Source: an uncultured Lachnospiraceae bacterium (lineage in GTDB: Bacteria > Bacillota > Clostridia > Lachnospirales > Lachnospiraceae). Taken from it: a DNA stretch of 29,446 nucleotides. The first letter of the stretch is position 1; every line of letters starts with the position of its first letter. Location: positions 1-29,446 of the forward strand of contig CAJUJM010000064.1 in NCBI GenBank assembly GCA_910586755.1, in the 5' to 3' direction. Position numbers and translations under genes: made by a program. Shown one piece after another: positions 14,733 through 23,160 of the stretch. The notes below the pieces were generated by a model. That model searched no databases, had not been told where the DNA came from, and was given only the letters and a program-made list of their open reading frames with translations.

Positions 14733-17700
14733 TTATGGCAGTTCAAATTTCTTTTCAGAATTCTGAATGATCTCCCCGGTCTTCCGGCCATACTTTAATC
14801 CACGTTCAGCAGCAACAAGCAATGCAGCACTGCTTCTTGTATATCCCATTGTTCGAATTGAAGCTTTGAGCAGACTATCTTTATCCAATGCGCCCTGCTC
14901 TTTCAATGTAATGCAGACAGCATTTTTCAATTCCTGCTGGCAGATTTCATCAATGGATCTCTTATCTCCGGAATTCGTATCATTTCTATAAACTCTATAT
15001 TGATCCGGATCCTGTTCTTTGCACCAGTAAAACTTCACTCCGGCCTGCTTATTTATTTTAGCCGAAACCTTTTTAAGCGCTTTATTCGTTGCCTCCAATG
15101 TCTGAGGGCTTGACCTGGAAATATTAAATGCCCTGAGCGTCTTTTTTACCAAACGATCATAAGCTATCGGCGCCTCGGCATTGATAATCTGCTGCATCTT
15201 ATCAGCAATTACTGCTGTGCTTTCCTTTTTCACATAATCTGCTGTAGACAAATCTGCCACATTAACATCTGCTAAAGTGTAATTGATTACCTGATATTCC
15301 ACTCTCAGCTGGACAATTGGTGTAATCGGTTCACTCCTTTGTGCCGCAATTTTCACATACGCTGCTTCTGTAACAGGTGTTTTAGGTGTAAGCCGCTCCT
15401 CAAAGTCTATAAGTTGTTCCGGCTCTTCTGCCTCTTTTCTTTCTGATTCTGTATCAATGTTTTCTGCTTCAGGCGTAGGCTTTTCGGATATTTCCGCTTT
15501 TTTAACTGCTACTATATCTTCAGAATCATTCTGTATGCCGTTGATTTTCTCTTTTCTCTGCTTTTCAAGAAATGCCTTATATGCGGCTTCCTTTTTTTCT
15601 TCCAGAATCTGCAGCAATTTCGAAATTTCTTTGTCTTGATTATCCCACCAATCCATTGTCCAGATCCTGTGCAACTCCCATCCAAGACCATTTAAGACAT
15701 TAATTTGTGCCACTTCCCGATCCTTAGTATTCGCTGATTGCCTATAAGATTCTCCGTCCAGCATAATACCCAGCAAGTATTCCTGATTATTATACGGATT
15801 CAATACCGCAATATCAACCTTAAATTTAGAGTGTCCCACTGCCTTCTGGTAAATATATCCCGACTCGGTAATCTTCTGGCATATGCGTTCCACGATGCCC
15901 TGCTCTTTTTGGACTCTGGTCTTCGCATATTCCCCATGAAGCCTGCCTTTCTCTGCAAATTCAAGGAAGTCCTTTAATGCTTCCACACCTTTGGATTTCG
16001 TCCGTCTCAAATCAATCATATCTGCGGTCATGGTCGTAAATACCATCATTTCAGACCTTGCGCGAGATACCGCTACATTCAGGCGCTTCCAACCGCCGTT
16101 TTTGTTCAGCGGTCCAAAATTCAGTAAGAGTTTTCCTTCTTCATCCGGGCCAAACGCGATAGAGAACAAAATCACGTCCCGTTCATCCCCCTGGACATTC
16201 TCCAGATTCTTGATGAACATAGTTTCCTCTCCGACATTTGCCCACTTATCAAAGGCAGCGTCTTTCTGATACTCCTCCTGCAGCATATCTTCAATCAATG
16301 TTTGCTGACTGATATTGAAGGTAACGATGCCTATTGTTTGTCCAGTCAGTTCTGGATTTTTATAACGCCGCTTCACTTCTTCTACAATTGCTCTTGCTTC
16401 TCCTTCATTCACGCGCCCTTTACCTCGGTCAAAGAACCCATCTGCCTTAACCAAACTGACTCTCTTCTCACGGTCATTCACTGAGGGGAAGGTAAACATG
16501 GCATTTTCATAAAATTCCTGATTACTGAAGGCGATCAAGCTCTCATGCTTACTCCGGTAATGCCAATGAAGATATGTCTGGGGCATACCAAGAGCCAGAC
16601 AATCATCTAAAATACTGTCTAAATCTTCAATATCTAAATTATCCTCATCCACCGTATTCCCGGCAAAAAAGCTGGTCGGCGGCATCTGATTCGGATCGCC
16701 TACAATAACAGCATCCTTTCCCCGAGCCAATACTCCCACTGCTTTGCATGTTGGCAGCTGAGATGCCTCATCAAAAATGACAATATCAAATAAATCGTTT
16801 TCCGCCTGCAGATACTGTGCTACAGAAATCGGACTCATAAGCATACACGGACAGAGTCTCATCAAAATTGCCGGTATCTGTTCAAACAGAGACCGGATAG
16901 TCACACCTCTTCCGTTGCTGCTAATTGCTCTTCGAAGAATGTTCAGTTCTTTACTTACCTGCACAGAATCGTAAGGTGTGGGAAGCTGATGCGTCAACTT
17001 ATAGAACATTTCATCTCTTGTCAGATTCATAAACTCCTGATCCAGCTTTTTGAACTGCACAATACGCTCATTGAATCCGGTTCCTGTGAATCCGTTCAGC
17101 ACCGGCTCATTCTCTATGACAGACAAAATAATTGTTCTGTAGATTGCTCTCAGGTAAGCATATATCACTTCATCATGTGGAAGTCCGGCCTCATAAGCAG
17201 TGCATACTGGTCCCAACCCTTTTTCCCGGCACTCAACTGCAAACTGATTATAGATAATCCAGTCTTTGATAGAAGAAGCATTGTTTAGGATACAGGTGCA
17301 AAGCTGTAGCCTGCTCTCCATCCAGTTCCCATTATCGTTCTCAAGTTTCAGGTTCAGCAGTTCTATAGCCTGTCCCTCCGCTTGCTTCACTGCATCCAGA
17401 TCACTAAGCAAAGTTTTCGCCTTTTGAATGCAAGAATTAAGATTGCCTGCTGCTTCCAGTTTTTTTATCTGATCTCCAAACTGCGCCATTACCTGAAGCT
17501 GTCTTTTTATATCATCCTTATACACCTGTAGAGACTCTTTGCTGGAATAAGATTTCAGTATTTCTTTCCACTCATACGGAAGCATTGCCTCTGCATCCGC
17601 CATTTCTTTCGCTTCCTGCTGATAAAAGCTGATATCTGTCAGATATACCGGAATTCTGTCAGTCTCCACCATAAAGGAAGCATATGCCTGTATCTCAGAA

Positions 17701-17927
17701 GCAAGCGCTGTCAAAGCTTTTCCTTTTCCGAAAAACTTTTTATTTGCGTCATCATATTTCTGGCGGAAGAAATCCATGTTCATCCGTAGAAAATTCTCAT
17801 TCCACTGTGAAAAAATTTCAGCTTTCTTTGCTGCAAATGCTCCCTGTTTTTCCAGGTAAAGAAACGGCTCATCAAAGGTATGATCTAAATTTCCAGCCTC
17901 TCTTAAAAATACCGGTATATTTTCCAC
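14733..17927 (-). CDS. DUF4011/DUF3320-type helicase-nuclease, C-terminal part of a split gene
   Basis: 1064 residues from an internal GTG. It carries superfamily 1 helicase motifs from Walker B on: IVIFDEAS (about 383-390), GDPNQMPP, HWHYRS, VQGDERD, NVAVSRAR. Residues about 675-762 (KFKVDIAVLNPY, GIMLDGESY, LGWELHRIW) form a Vsr-like/REase_MTES_1575 nuclease domain; the Glu often found before LDG is Met here. A charged linker and a DUF3320 C-terminal domain follow. Walker A is absent because it lies in the preceding frame. This frame is in phase with the upstream piece, separated only by one TAA and 14 sense codons, so both are halves of one protein of about 1990 residues. Related DUF4011-helicase-Vsr proteins have been reported as anti-phage genes (Hhe). 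The GTG has no clear ribosome site. Confidence 0.8.
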   Translation of the reverse strand: MENIPVFLREAGNLDHTFDEPFLYLEKQGAFAAKKAEIFSQWNENFLRMNMDFFRQKYDDANKKFFGKGKALTALASEIQAYASFMVETDRIPVYLTDISFYQQEAKEMADAEAMLPYEWKEILKSYSSKESLQVYKDDIKRQLQVMAQFGDQIKKLEAAGNLNSCIQKAKTLLSDLDAVKQAEGQAIELLNLKLENDNGNWMESRLQLCTCILNNASSIKDWIIYNQFAVECREKGLGPVCTAYEAGLPHDEVIYAYLRAIYRTIILSVIENEPVLNGFTGTGFNERIVQFKKLDQEFMNLTRDEMFYKLTHQLPTPYDSVQVSKELNILRRAISSNGRGVTIRSLFEQIPAILMRLCPCMLMSPISVAQYLQAENDLFDIVIFDEASQLPTCKAVGVLARGKDAVIVGDPNQMPPTSFFAGNTVDEDNLDIEDLDSILDDCLALGMPQTYLHWHYRSKHESLIAFSNQEFYENAMFTFPSVNDREKRVSLVKADGFFDRGKGRVNEGEARAIVEEVKRRYKNPELTGQTIGIVTFNISQQTLIEDMLQEEYQKDAAFDKWANVGEETMFIKNLENVQGDERDVILFSIAFGPDEEGKLLLNFGPLNKNGGWKRLNVAVSRARSEMMVFTTMTADMIDLRRTKSKGVEALKDFLEFAEKGRLHGEYAKTRVQKEQGIVERICQKITESGYIYQKAVGHSKFKVDIAVLNPYNNQEYLLGIMLDGESYRQSANTKDREVAQINVLNGLGWELHRIWTMDWWDNQDKEISKLLQILEEKKEAAYKAFLEKQRKEKINGIQNDSEDIVAVKKAEISEKPTPEAENIDTESERKEAEEPEQLIDFEERLTPKTPVTEAAYVKIAAQRSEPITPIVQLRVEYQVINYTLADVNVADLSTADYVKKESTAVIADKMQQIINAEAPIAYDRLVKKTLRAFNISRSSPQTLEATNKALKKVSAKINKQAGVKFYWCKEQDPDQYRVYRNDTNSGDKRSIDEICQQELKNAVCITLKEQGALDKDSLLKASIRTMGYTRSSAALLVAAERGLKYGRKTGEIIQNSEKKFELP

Positions 17928-17969
17928 TGTAATTACACTTCGGGCATAGTTGCAGATATTTTCCCATTC

Positions 17970-20702
17970 TTACCCGGTAACAGGATGAGCCAGTTCCATC
18001 TGCCTCACAAAGGCCATAACGCTATCGCGAAGTTTTTCCAAAACACACTGGTAATTTTGAATGATCTCTTTTAAATCAAACTTCAGTCTCTGGCTGTACT
18101 CTGTTTCGTGAACAACTGCTAAAGGGTGATTATGCGGATGTCCAACGCTTTTTCCCGCTGCCACCAGCCTTTCCAGACTATGTACCTGATGCTCCAGATC
18201 ACTTTCTGTAAGAGATGCCGCATATGCATGGTCAAATCGGATATCATGTCCTAATTCTGGAATCATCTCATAGATATTCATCAGCTGGCGCAGGCTCTTA
18301 CCAAATGGCCGCTTCACATGAAGAGCTTTGGAATAAGCATCCAGATCCGAGCGCATCTTTCGAATGTCCTGAATCTTTTTATCATAATCGGTCTGCATTC
18401 CCCAGACGCCAATCTCTAGCCCACGCTTAAGTTGATCCAGCACAGCTTTCTTTGTTGTCTTATTAGAATGTAGCTCCAAGCAAAAATCCTGAATTCCCAG
18501 CGTTGCAAGCCTTTTCTGTACGACTTTCAGAGCCGCCATTTTTTCAGCAACAAAAAGGACTGTCTTACCCTTTGTCAAAGCATTCGCTATCATAGCGGTA
18601 ATTGTCTGAGATTTCCCGGTTCCAGGTGGTCCATGCAGAACAAAGCTGACACCTGCTGCTGCCATATTGATTGCTCGCAGTTGAGAAGCGTCCACTGTTA
18701 ACGGCAAATAGGCCTCATCTGTATTGACACTGTCCGGAATCGTACAATCCCAATCCACAGCTCCACTCATCAGGCTATGAACAATTTTATTGTTATCCAG
18801 GAATCTCTCCCGAGTATGAATATCATTCCACATCACAAACTGTGAAAATGAAAAATTCCCAATAAAGCTTACTTCCACCACATCCCACATCGGAAGATTC
18901 ATAACTGCATGCCGGATAATTGCAAATATTTTTGGAAGATCCAGGCCATGCTCATCTGTTGGAGGAGGATTCAGACCATAGATCTGCAATTCAAAATTTT
19001 GCTTCAAAAATTCCAGCAACGTGATGTTTATCTGTGCATCTTCATCCCGCATCCGCATTGCAAAGCCTTTGCTGGCTGACTTTCGGACGATATCAATTGG
19101 AATCAAAATAACCGGGGCATACCTGGCTGTTATGCTGCTTTTTCTTTCAAACCACCTGAGAAGCCCCAGCGCTAAATAAAGCGTACTGGCGCCGTTTTCT
19201 TCCATAGATGTCTTGGCAGAACGATACATTTTTGTTAAACAGCTACTCAGTTCTTTCTCTGTATAAAAAGAGTGCAGCCTTTTATGTTTGCTCTCCAGGA
19301 CAATAAAATCTTTGAATGATCCCAAATCTCCTAGCGCCTCTACCGGGATACTTCCATCTCCCGAAATTTCCATATCCGCAGGTCTGGAAATCACCTGAAA
19401 CTCTTCCCCATCGGATAATGCATCCTCAAGAATTCCAACATCCGATGACAGTAACGGCACCACTGCTTTCGTCATACGCATATTAATCAACATGTTACGG
19501 AGACTCAGGTCCAGAAGCTTTCGTTCCCACTGTGTCTGCTTTGTAGCTTTATCCGCATTAGAAGAATTCGGTAAATCAAAGGCTGCATCTATTGTTTTTG
19601 GCGCCTGAGTTACATCTGCTTCCTTCCGTTCCTCATGCTGTACCTTAAACCCGGCATCTGTCTTTACACGAACCGGTAAAGGGCGGATCCCCATACTTCT
19701 GGCACGGCATACATCAATCGCAAAAGCAAAAGCAGAATAATTTGACACATTCTGTTCTGCCAATGTAACTGCTTCATCAAAACTTCGGCTCTTTCCGGCA
19801 CACATCGCCGTACATTCCACCACTATTAACTCATAAATGCCTTTGGACATCCTTTTTTCTAACTGAGATGGATCTTCCATGATCATGTCAGGAAATGACT
19901 GTTCCATCAACCATACACCGGCAAATATATGACCCTTCATCATGACCATGATAGAATTCAATCCCATTGCTTCCAGACAGGCCACGTAAAGTAATGTCAT
20001 ATCTATACATGTTCCCAGATGTTGATCCAGCACTGCATCTGCCAGACGAATTCTCTGTCCGAATTCTTCGAAACTTGCGGGCGGCTCTGCATAGGTAATA
20101 TTTTTTTGCTGAATAGCTGCATATACTGCCGCCGCCATGTTTTTCACTCTATTTGGATCGTTATATTGATATCCTGCCAACGACGGGTCTTTTGTCCATT
20201 TTTCGAGATATTTTGCTGCCAATTGAATCATACTGGATATTACAGGATGATTCGGCATGGAAAATGCCGCCAGAAGTTCCGGCGTATAAAGTAACCCCGG
20301 CCACTCATCAAATGCCAGGGCAGTAATATTCCTCGTCTCAGAAATAAGCACTGCATCTGACACCTGTACATTGACTGTCAGCCTGCAGCCCGTTCTCTCT
20401 GTAAGCATTGCCAGATAATCCGCATTGATCAGCAGATTCAGGTTCTTAAAATGAAGTTCTTCCCCTGGCTTAATTTTCTGAATACCAAATTTCATTTCCT
20501 CCACTAGGTTGTTACTGCCGGTAATCTTCACCACCATATCATCTATATCTGCTTCTGATACGTTTTTTATACTTATCTCTCTTACAATATGAACTCCATT
20601 GTGAACCATTGCATAAGTAAGAACATCATCAATTTCACAAGACAGTTCCAGTTTCGCCTCCCATGTTTTTTGAACCTTTTCTTCCATAACTCCCATCTCC
20701 AT
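17970..20702 (-). CDS. DUF4011/DUF3320-type helicase-nuclease, N-terminal part of a split gene
   Basis: 910 residues. Residues about 15-135 look like a beta-sandwich; about 160-330 resemble a transglutaminase-like domain, with Cys232 (HLGTCIDMTLLYV) and His258 (KGHIFAGVWL). DUF4011 begins near 391 (WERKLLDLSLRNMLINMRM), and Walker A GPPGTGKS lies at 691-698. The frame then stops at TAA (17972-17970), while Walker B and all later motifs are in the next frame piece, so alone it lacks a complete ATPase. The annotated ATG at 20702 has no ribosome site; ATG 20687, nine bases after GGAG, is a likely alternative. A promoter at 20848-20876 gives a leader of about 140 nt. It is divergent from a CptIN-like toxin-antitoxin locus, a context typical of defence genes. 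Confidence 0.8.
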   Translation of the reverse strand: MEMGVMEEKVQKTWEAKLELSCEIDDVLTYAMVHNGVHIVREISIKNVSEADIDDMVVKITGSNNLVEEMKFGIQKIKPGEELHFKNLNLLINADYLAMLTERTGCRLTVNVQVSDAVLISETRNITALAFDEWPGLLYTPELLAAFSMPNHPVISSMIQLAAKYLEKWTKDPSLAGYQYNDPNRVKNMAAAVYAAIQQKNITYAEPPASFEEFGQRIRLADAVLDQHLGTCIDMTLLYVACLEAMGLNSIMVMMKGHIFAGVWLMEQSFPDMIMEDPSQLEKRMSKGIYELIVVECTAMCAGKSRSFDEAVTLAEQNVSNYSAFAFAIDVCRARSMGIRPLPVRVKTDAGFKVQHEERKEADVTQAPKTIDAAFDLPNSSNADKATKQTQWERKLLDLSLRNMLINMRMTKAVVPLLSSDVGILEDALSDGEEFQVISRPADMEISGDGSIPVEALGDLGSFKDFIVLESKHKRLHSFYTEKELSSCLTKMYRSAKTSMEENGASTLYLALGLLRWFERKSSITARYAPVILIPIDIVRKSASKGFAMRMRDEDAQINITLLEFLKQNFELQIYGLNPPPTDEHGLDLPKIFAIIRHAVMNLPMWDVVEVSFIGNFSFSQFVMWNDIHTRERFLDNNKIVHSLMSGAVDWDCTIPDSVNTDEAYLPLTVDASQLRAINMAAAGVSFVLHGPPGTGKSQTITAMIANALTKGKTVLFVAEKMAALKVVQKRLATLGIQDFCLELHSNKTTKKAVLDQLKRGLEIGVWGMQTDYDKKIQDIRKMRSDLDAYSKALHVKRPFGKSLRQLMNIYEMIPELGHDIRFDHAYAASLTESDLEHQVHSLERLVAAGKSVGHPHNHPLAVVHETEYSQRLKFDLKEIIQNYQCVLEKLRDSVMAFVRQMELAHPVTG

Positions 20703-20847
20703 CAGTATTTGACCTTTCTCCTATGACAGATAACCGCCGCCATATATTTACAGTTGCTGCCTGCTTTAATTACCCTTTGATTTGTCCTGTTTAATTAGTC
20801 CCTTCCGGATTTCCACAAAAACCTTGGAAAAATCCCCTTTAACTACA

Positions 20848-20876
20848 ATTGTACCACATACCATATCTGTTGGCAA
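20848..20876 (-). promoter_or_regulatory. Probable sigma-A promoter of the helicase gene
   Basis: Minus strand: TTGCCA (20876-20871), 17-nt spacer, TACAAT (20853-20848). Both hexamers differ from consensus at one or two bases. Confidence 0.6.
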
Positions 20877-20927
20877 AAGTAATTATTGTTTTAATAAATA
20901 ATAAATATTTCCTTTTCCAACAAATAA

Positions 20928-20956
20928 TTGACATATGATATCTTTGTACGTATAAT
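20928..20956 (+). promoter_or_regulatory. Consensus sigma-A promoter of the CptIN-like locus
   Basis: TTGACA (20928-20933), exactly 17 nt, TATAAT (20951-20956): a perfect strong promoter. Transcription would start near 20963, about 25 nt before the first antitoxin repeat. Confidence 0.88.
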
Positions 20957-20986
20957 AATAGTATAGGAGTAAGAAATTCTCCCATA

Positions 20987-21082
20987 AAATAGTGTTCGCT
21001 TCCTGATATGCGGCTTATAAATGGTCAGGACGGCAAATAGTGTTCGCTCCCCGATATGCGGCTTATAAATGGTCGGGATTAA
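20987..21082 (+). ncRNA. cptI: Type III antitoxin RNA repeats, CptI-like
   Basis: Two tandem 48-nt repeats (20987-21034, 21035-21082), each starting AAATAGTGTTCGCT and sharing GATATGCGGCTTATAAATGG; a short partial third copy may follow (AAATGTTTG, 21082-21090). In type III systems the repeat transcript is cut by the toxin itself into single-repeat RNAs that fold into pseudoknots and cage the toxin. The two repeats differ mainly at stem positions: CCTGA/TCAGG in the first is CCCGA/TCGGG in the second, a U-A to C-G double change that keeps pairing. The known CptI repeat is of about this length and copy number. A strong promoter precedes and an attenuating terminator follows. Confidence 0.82.
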
Positions 21083-21087
21083 AATGT

Positions 21088-21125
21088 TTGTAACGCCCTG
21101 TCGAAAGGCAGGGTGTTACTTTTAT
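21088..21125 (+). terminator. Attenuator terminator between antitoxin RNA and toxin
   Basis: Stem GTAACGCCCTGTC / GGCAGGGTGTTAC with a GAAA tetraloop and wobble pairs, then TTTTATAC. Its place between repeats and toxin gene is the standard type III arrangement: most transcripts stop here, keeping RNA antitoxin in excess over toxin. Confidence 0.85.
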
Positions 21126-21137
21126 ACAGGAGATTTT

Positions 21138-21683
21138 ATGTTACAAGCTCAATTATATTTCCTTTCAGATCAGTATTATCAGGATTTTCCGGATGATAAG
21201 CTTATGAAAAATAAAGATACCATTAATGGGATATCTCATAACCGCCCCTGTTTCTTTGCATTTAGGGATTCTAAAATAGCTGATATTTATTGGATTGTCC
21301 CTATTTCATCAAGATATGAAAAATTCAAACGAATAGAACAAGAGAAAATCAAAAAATATGGATACTGTAATACAATTCGTTTCGGTACCGTTCTTGGTAG
21401 AAATACGGCCTTTCTAATCCAGAATATGTGTCCTGCAACGAGCAAATATTTGACTCCGTACATTGACAAAAATGACTGCCCTATCAGAATTGACGATAGG
21501 ATTGCTTCTGACGTGGAAAGGAGTGCACGCAATGTTTTAGCTGTGGCAAAACGTGGTGCAAAGGTAATCTTTCCTGATGTGTTTAAAATCTACCATGGAC
21601 TTGAGCTGCAGCTCCAGGATATTATTTCTTCCACATATTCCAAGACAGAAAGGCCCTGGGAAAATCCATCTCCCAGGGCCTGA
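21138..21683 (+). CDS. cptN: Type III toxin-antitoxin system endoribonuclease toxin, CptN/ToxN-like
   Basis: 181 residues from ATG 21138, six bases after AGGAG; a longer in-frame start at 21069 lies inside the antitoxin repeats and is rejected. The text LQAQLYFLSDQYYQDFPDDKLMKNKD, NRPCFFAF, YWIVPISSRYEKF and VIFPDVFKIY is characteristic of CptN of the ToxN/AbiQ fold, a small ribonuclease that cuts cellular mRNA and its own antitoxin repeats. It acts in the cytosol; several family members abort phage infection. It is downstream of the repeats and attenuator, and divergent from the split helicase. The last codons (about ERPWENPSPRA) lie inside a terminator stem, so the C-terminus may be an extension relative to relatives. 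The stop is 14 bp from the convergent hydrogenase gene. Confidence 0.88.
   Translation: MLQAQLYFLSDQYYQDFPDDKLMKNKDTINGISHNRPCFFAFRDSKIADIYWIVPISSRYEKFKRIEQEKIKKYGYCNTIRFGTVLGRNTAFLIQNMCPATSKYLTPYIDKNDCPIRIDDRIASDVERSARNVLAVAKRGAKVIFPDVFKIYHGLELQLQDIISSTYSKTERPWENPSPRA
21651..21681. terminator. Bidirectional terminator between cptN and the hydrogenase operon
   Basis: Perfect 11-bp stem AGGCCCTGGGA / TCCCAGGGCCT with a 9-nt loop. On the minus strand it is followed by TTCTGTCTT, so it best serves the hydrogenase operon, but it sits inside the last codons of cptN and can also end that transcript. Confidence 0.75.
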
Positions 21684-21697
21684 AATTCTATATTCTT

Positions 21698-23149
21698 CTA
21701 ATGTCTGTGCATAGAGAACTGATCCATCGGATAATTCTTCAGATTCTCCAAAACCTTTCTGCCGTCTGCCGCAGCAATGAGGGCGTCTCTGTCTTTCTTG
21801 GCTTCATTCTCTGCCTTGTGCTTGCTGGGGCCGCCTACACAGCCGCCAACGCAGGCCATACCTTCGATAAAGTCCTCAGGCAGCTTGCCTACCTTCATAA
21901 GCAGCAAAGCCTTCTTGCACTCTGCGCCGCCGCTGCAGGTGGCAACCTTGGGATTGATATCCTCTCCCATCTCCTTAAAGCACTGGAGAACTGCCGCGGT
22001 TACGCCGCCGCCGTTTCCAAATCGCTTGCCAAATACAGAGCTTTCCTGATAATTGTTCTCCTCCGGCTCCAGCTCTACTTCCTTGGCCCGAAGCATTGCC
22101 CGCAGCTCCCCAAAGGTCATGGCGTAATCTGCGTTGTCCTGAATATTCAGATCCAGTGTCTCGCTCTTTTTAGCAATACAAGGGCCTACAAATACGGTAA
22201 TCACGCCGGGGCGCACGGTCTTTAAATAGCGGGAAACCGCGCACATGGGGGATACAGTGGTGGACATATTATCCAAAAGCTGGGGGAAGTGCTGTTTAAT
22301 CATGTTGACAAATGCAGGGCAGCAGGAAGTGGTCATCTTCTTGCCTTCCTTGTAGGCCTCTGCCCATTCTTCCGCCTCGTATGCGGCAGTCATATCGCCG
22401 CCCAGACCTACCTCTACCATATCGGCAAAACCGGCCTTCTTTAAAGCAGTCTTTAAGCTGGCCATGGTAATATCTTTTCCGAACTGGCCTTCTGTAGCGG
22501 GAGCCACCATGGCAACTACTTCCTTGCCCGCCTTTATCAGATTAATCACATCTACCATAAAGGTTTTGGAGCCAATAGCTCCGAATGGACAGCTGTGGAT
22601 GCAGGCGCCGCACTGGATACACTTTTTCTCATCAATCTGGCAGATACCGTACTCATCATAGGTAATGGCGTCTACCGGGCACACCTTCTTACAGGGGCGC
22701 TCCAGATGAGCGATGGCATTGTAGGGGCAGGCCTGGGCGCATTTTCCACATTCCTTACACTTGGTTGGATCAATATGGGCTCTGTGCTGGCCCATGGAAA
22801 TAGCGCCGAAGTTACAAGAGCTCTGACAGGCCTTTCCCATACATTTCCGGCAGTTATCGGTTACGATATAGGATGCAATGGGACACTCTTCGCAGGCTGC
22901 ATTGATAACCTGAACCACATTGATAGAATCCCGTCCGGTAGGACATTTCCCCTCTGCCAGGCGGACTCTCTGCTTAATCAGCTCCCGCTCTTTGTAGATA
23001 CAGCAGCGGTACTGTGCCTGAGGCCCGGGTATCATTTGATATGGAATTTCGTCTCTCTCCGCCTCCAGCGTTCCTTCCCAGGCCTTCTTTGCCACCTCGT
23101 ACAGGACTTCGTGCTTTAAACGTAAGATTGTAGCGTCATTGGTAATCAT
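21698..23149 (-). CDS. [FeFe] hydrogenase, catalytic, ferredoxin-type (HfsD/group B-like)
   Basis: 483 residues. Iron-sulphur ligands: Cys100/103/108/112, then two ferredoxin-type clusters (Cys131/134/137/141 and Cys177/180/183/187), with extra Cys at 153 and 157. H-cluster motifs are L1 TSCCPAFVN (274-282), L2 FVGPCIAKK (320-328) and L3 MACVGGCVGG (431-440), all with their cysteines. The GPC form of L2 points to the group B/monomeric class. It would interconvert protons and H2 with ferredoxin in the cytosol. AGGAGG lies before ATG 23149, 11 bp after the phosphatase stop. It is the last gene of a four-gene operon whose order matches hfsABCD of Thermoanaerobacterium. The H-cluster maturases HydEFG are not in the window. 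Confidence 0.9.
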   Translation of the reverse strand: MITNDATILRLKHEVLYEVAKKAWEGTLEAERDEIPYQMIPGPQAQYRCCIYKERELIKQRVRLAEGKCPTGRDSINVVQVINAACEECPIASYIVTDNCRKCMGKACQSSCNFGAISMGQHRAHIDPTKCKECGKCAQACPYNAIAHLERPCKKVCPVDAITYDEYGICQIDEKKCIQCGACIHSCPFGAIGSKTFMVDVINLIKAGKEVVAMVAPATEGQFGKDITMASLKTALKKAGFADMVEVGLGGDMTAAYEAEEWAEAYKEGKKMTTSCCPAFVNMIKQHFPQLLDNMSTTVSPMCAVSRYLKTVRPGVITVFVGPCIAKKSETLDLNIQDNADYAMTFGELRAMLRAKEVELEPEENNYQESSVFGKRFGNGGGVTAAVLQCFKEMGEDINPKVATCSGGAECKKALLLMKVGKLPEDFIEGMACVGGCVGGPSKHKAENEAKKDRDALIAAADGRKVLENLKNYPMDQFSMHRH

Positions 23150-23160
23150 AATGGTTCCTC

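Noticed and set aside
20987..21082. 48-nt repeats as CRISPR or riboswitch
   Set aside because: No spacers; the promoter, attenuator and ToxN-fold gene fit a type III antitoxin.
21069..21137. Longer N-terminus of the CptN-like toxin
   Set aside because: It lies in the antitoxin repeat and terminator, and AGGAG sits before the ATG at 21138.
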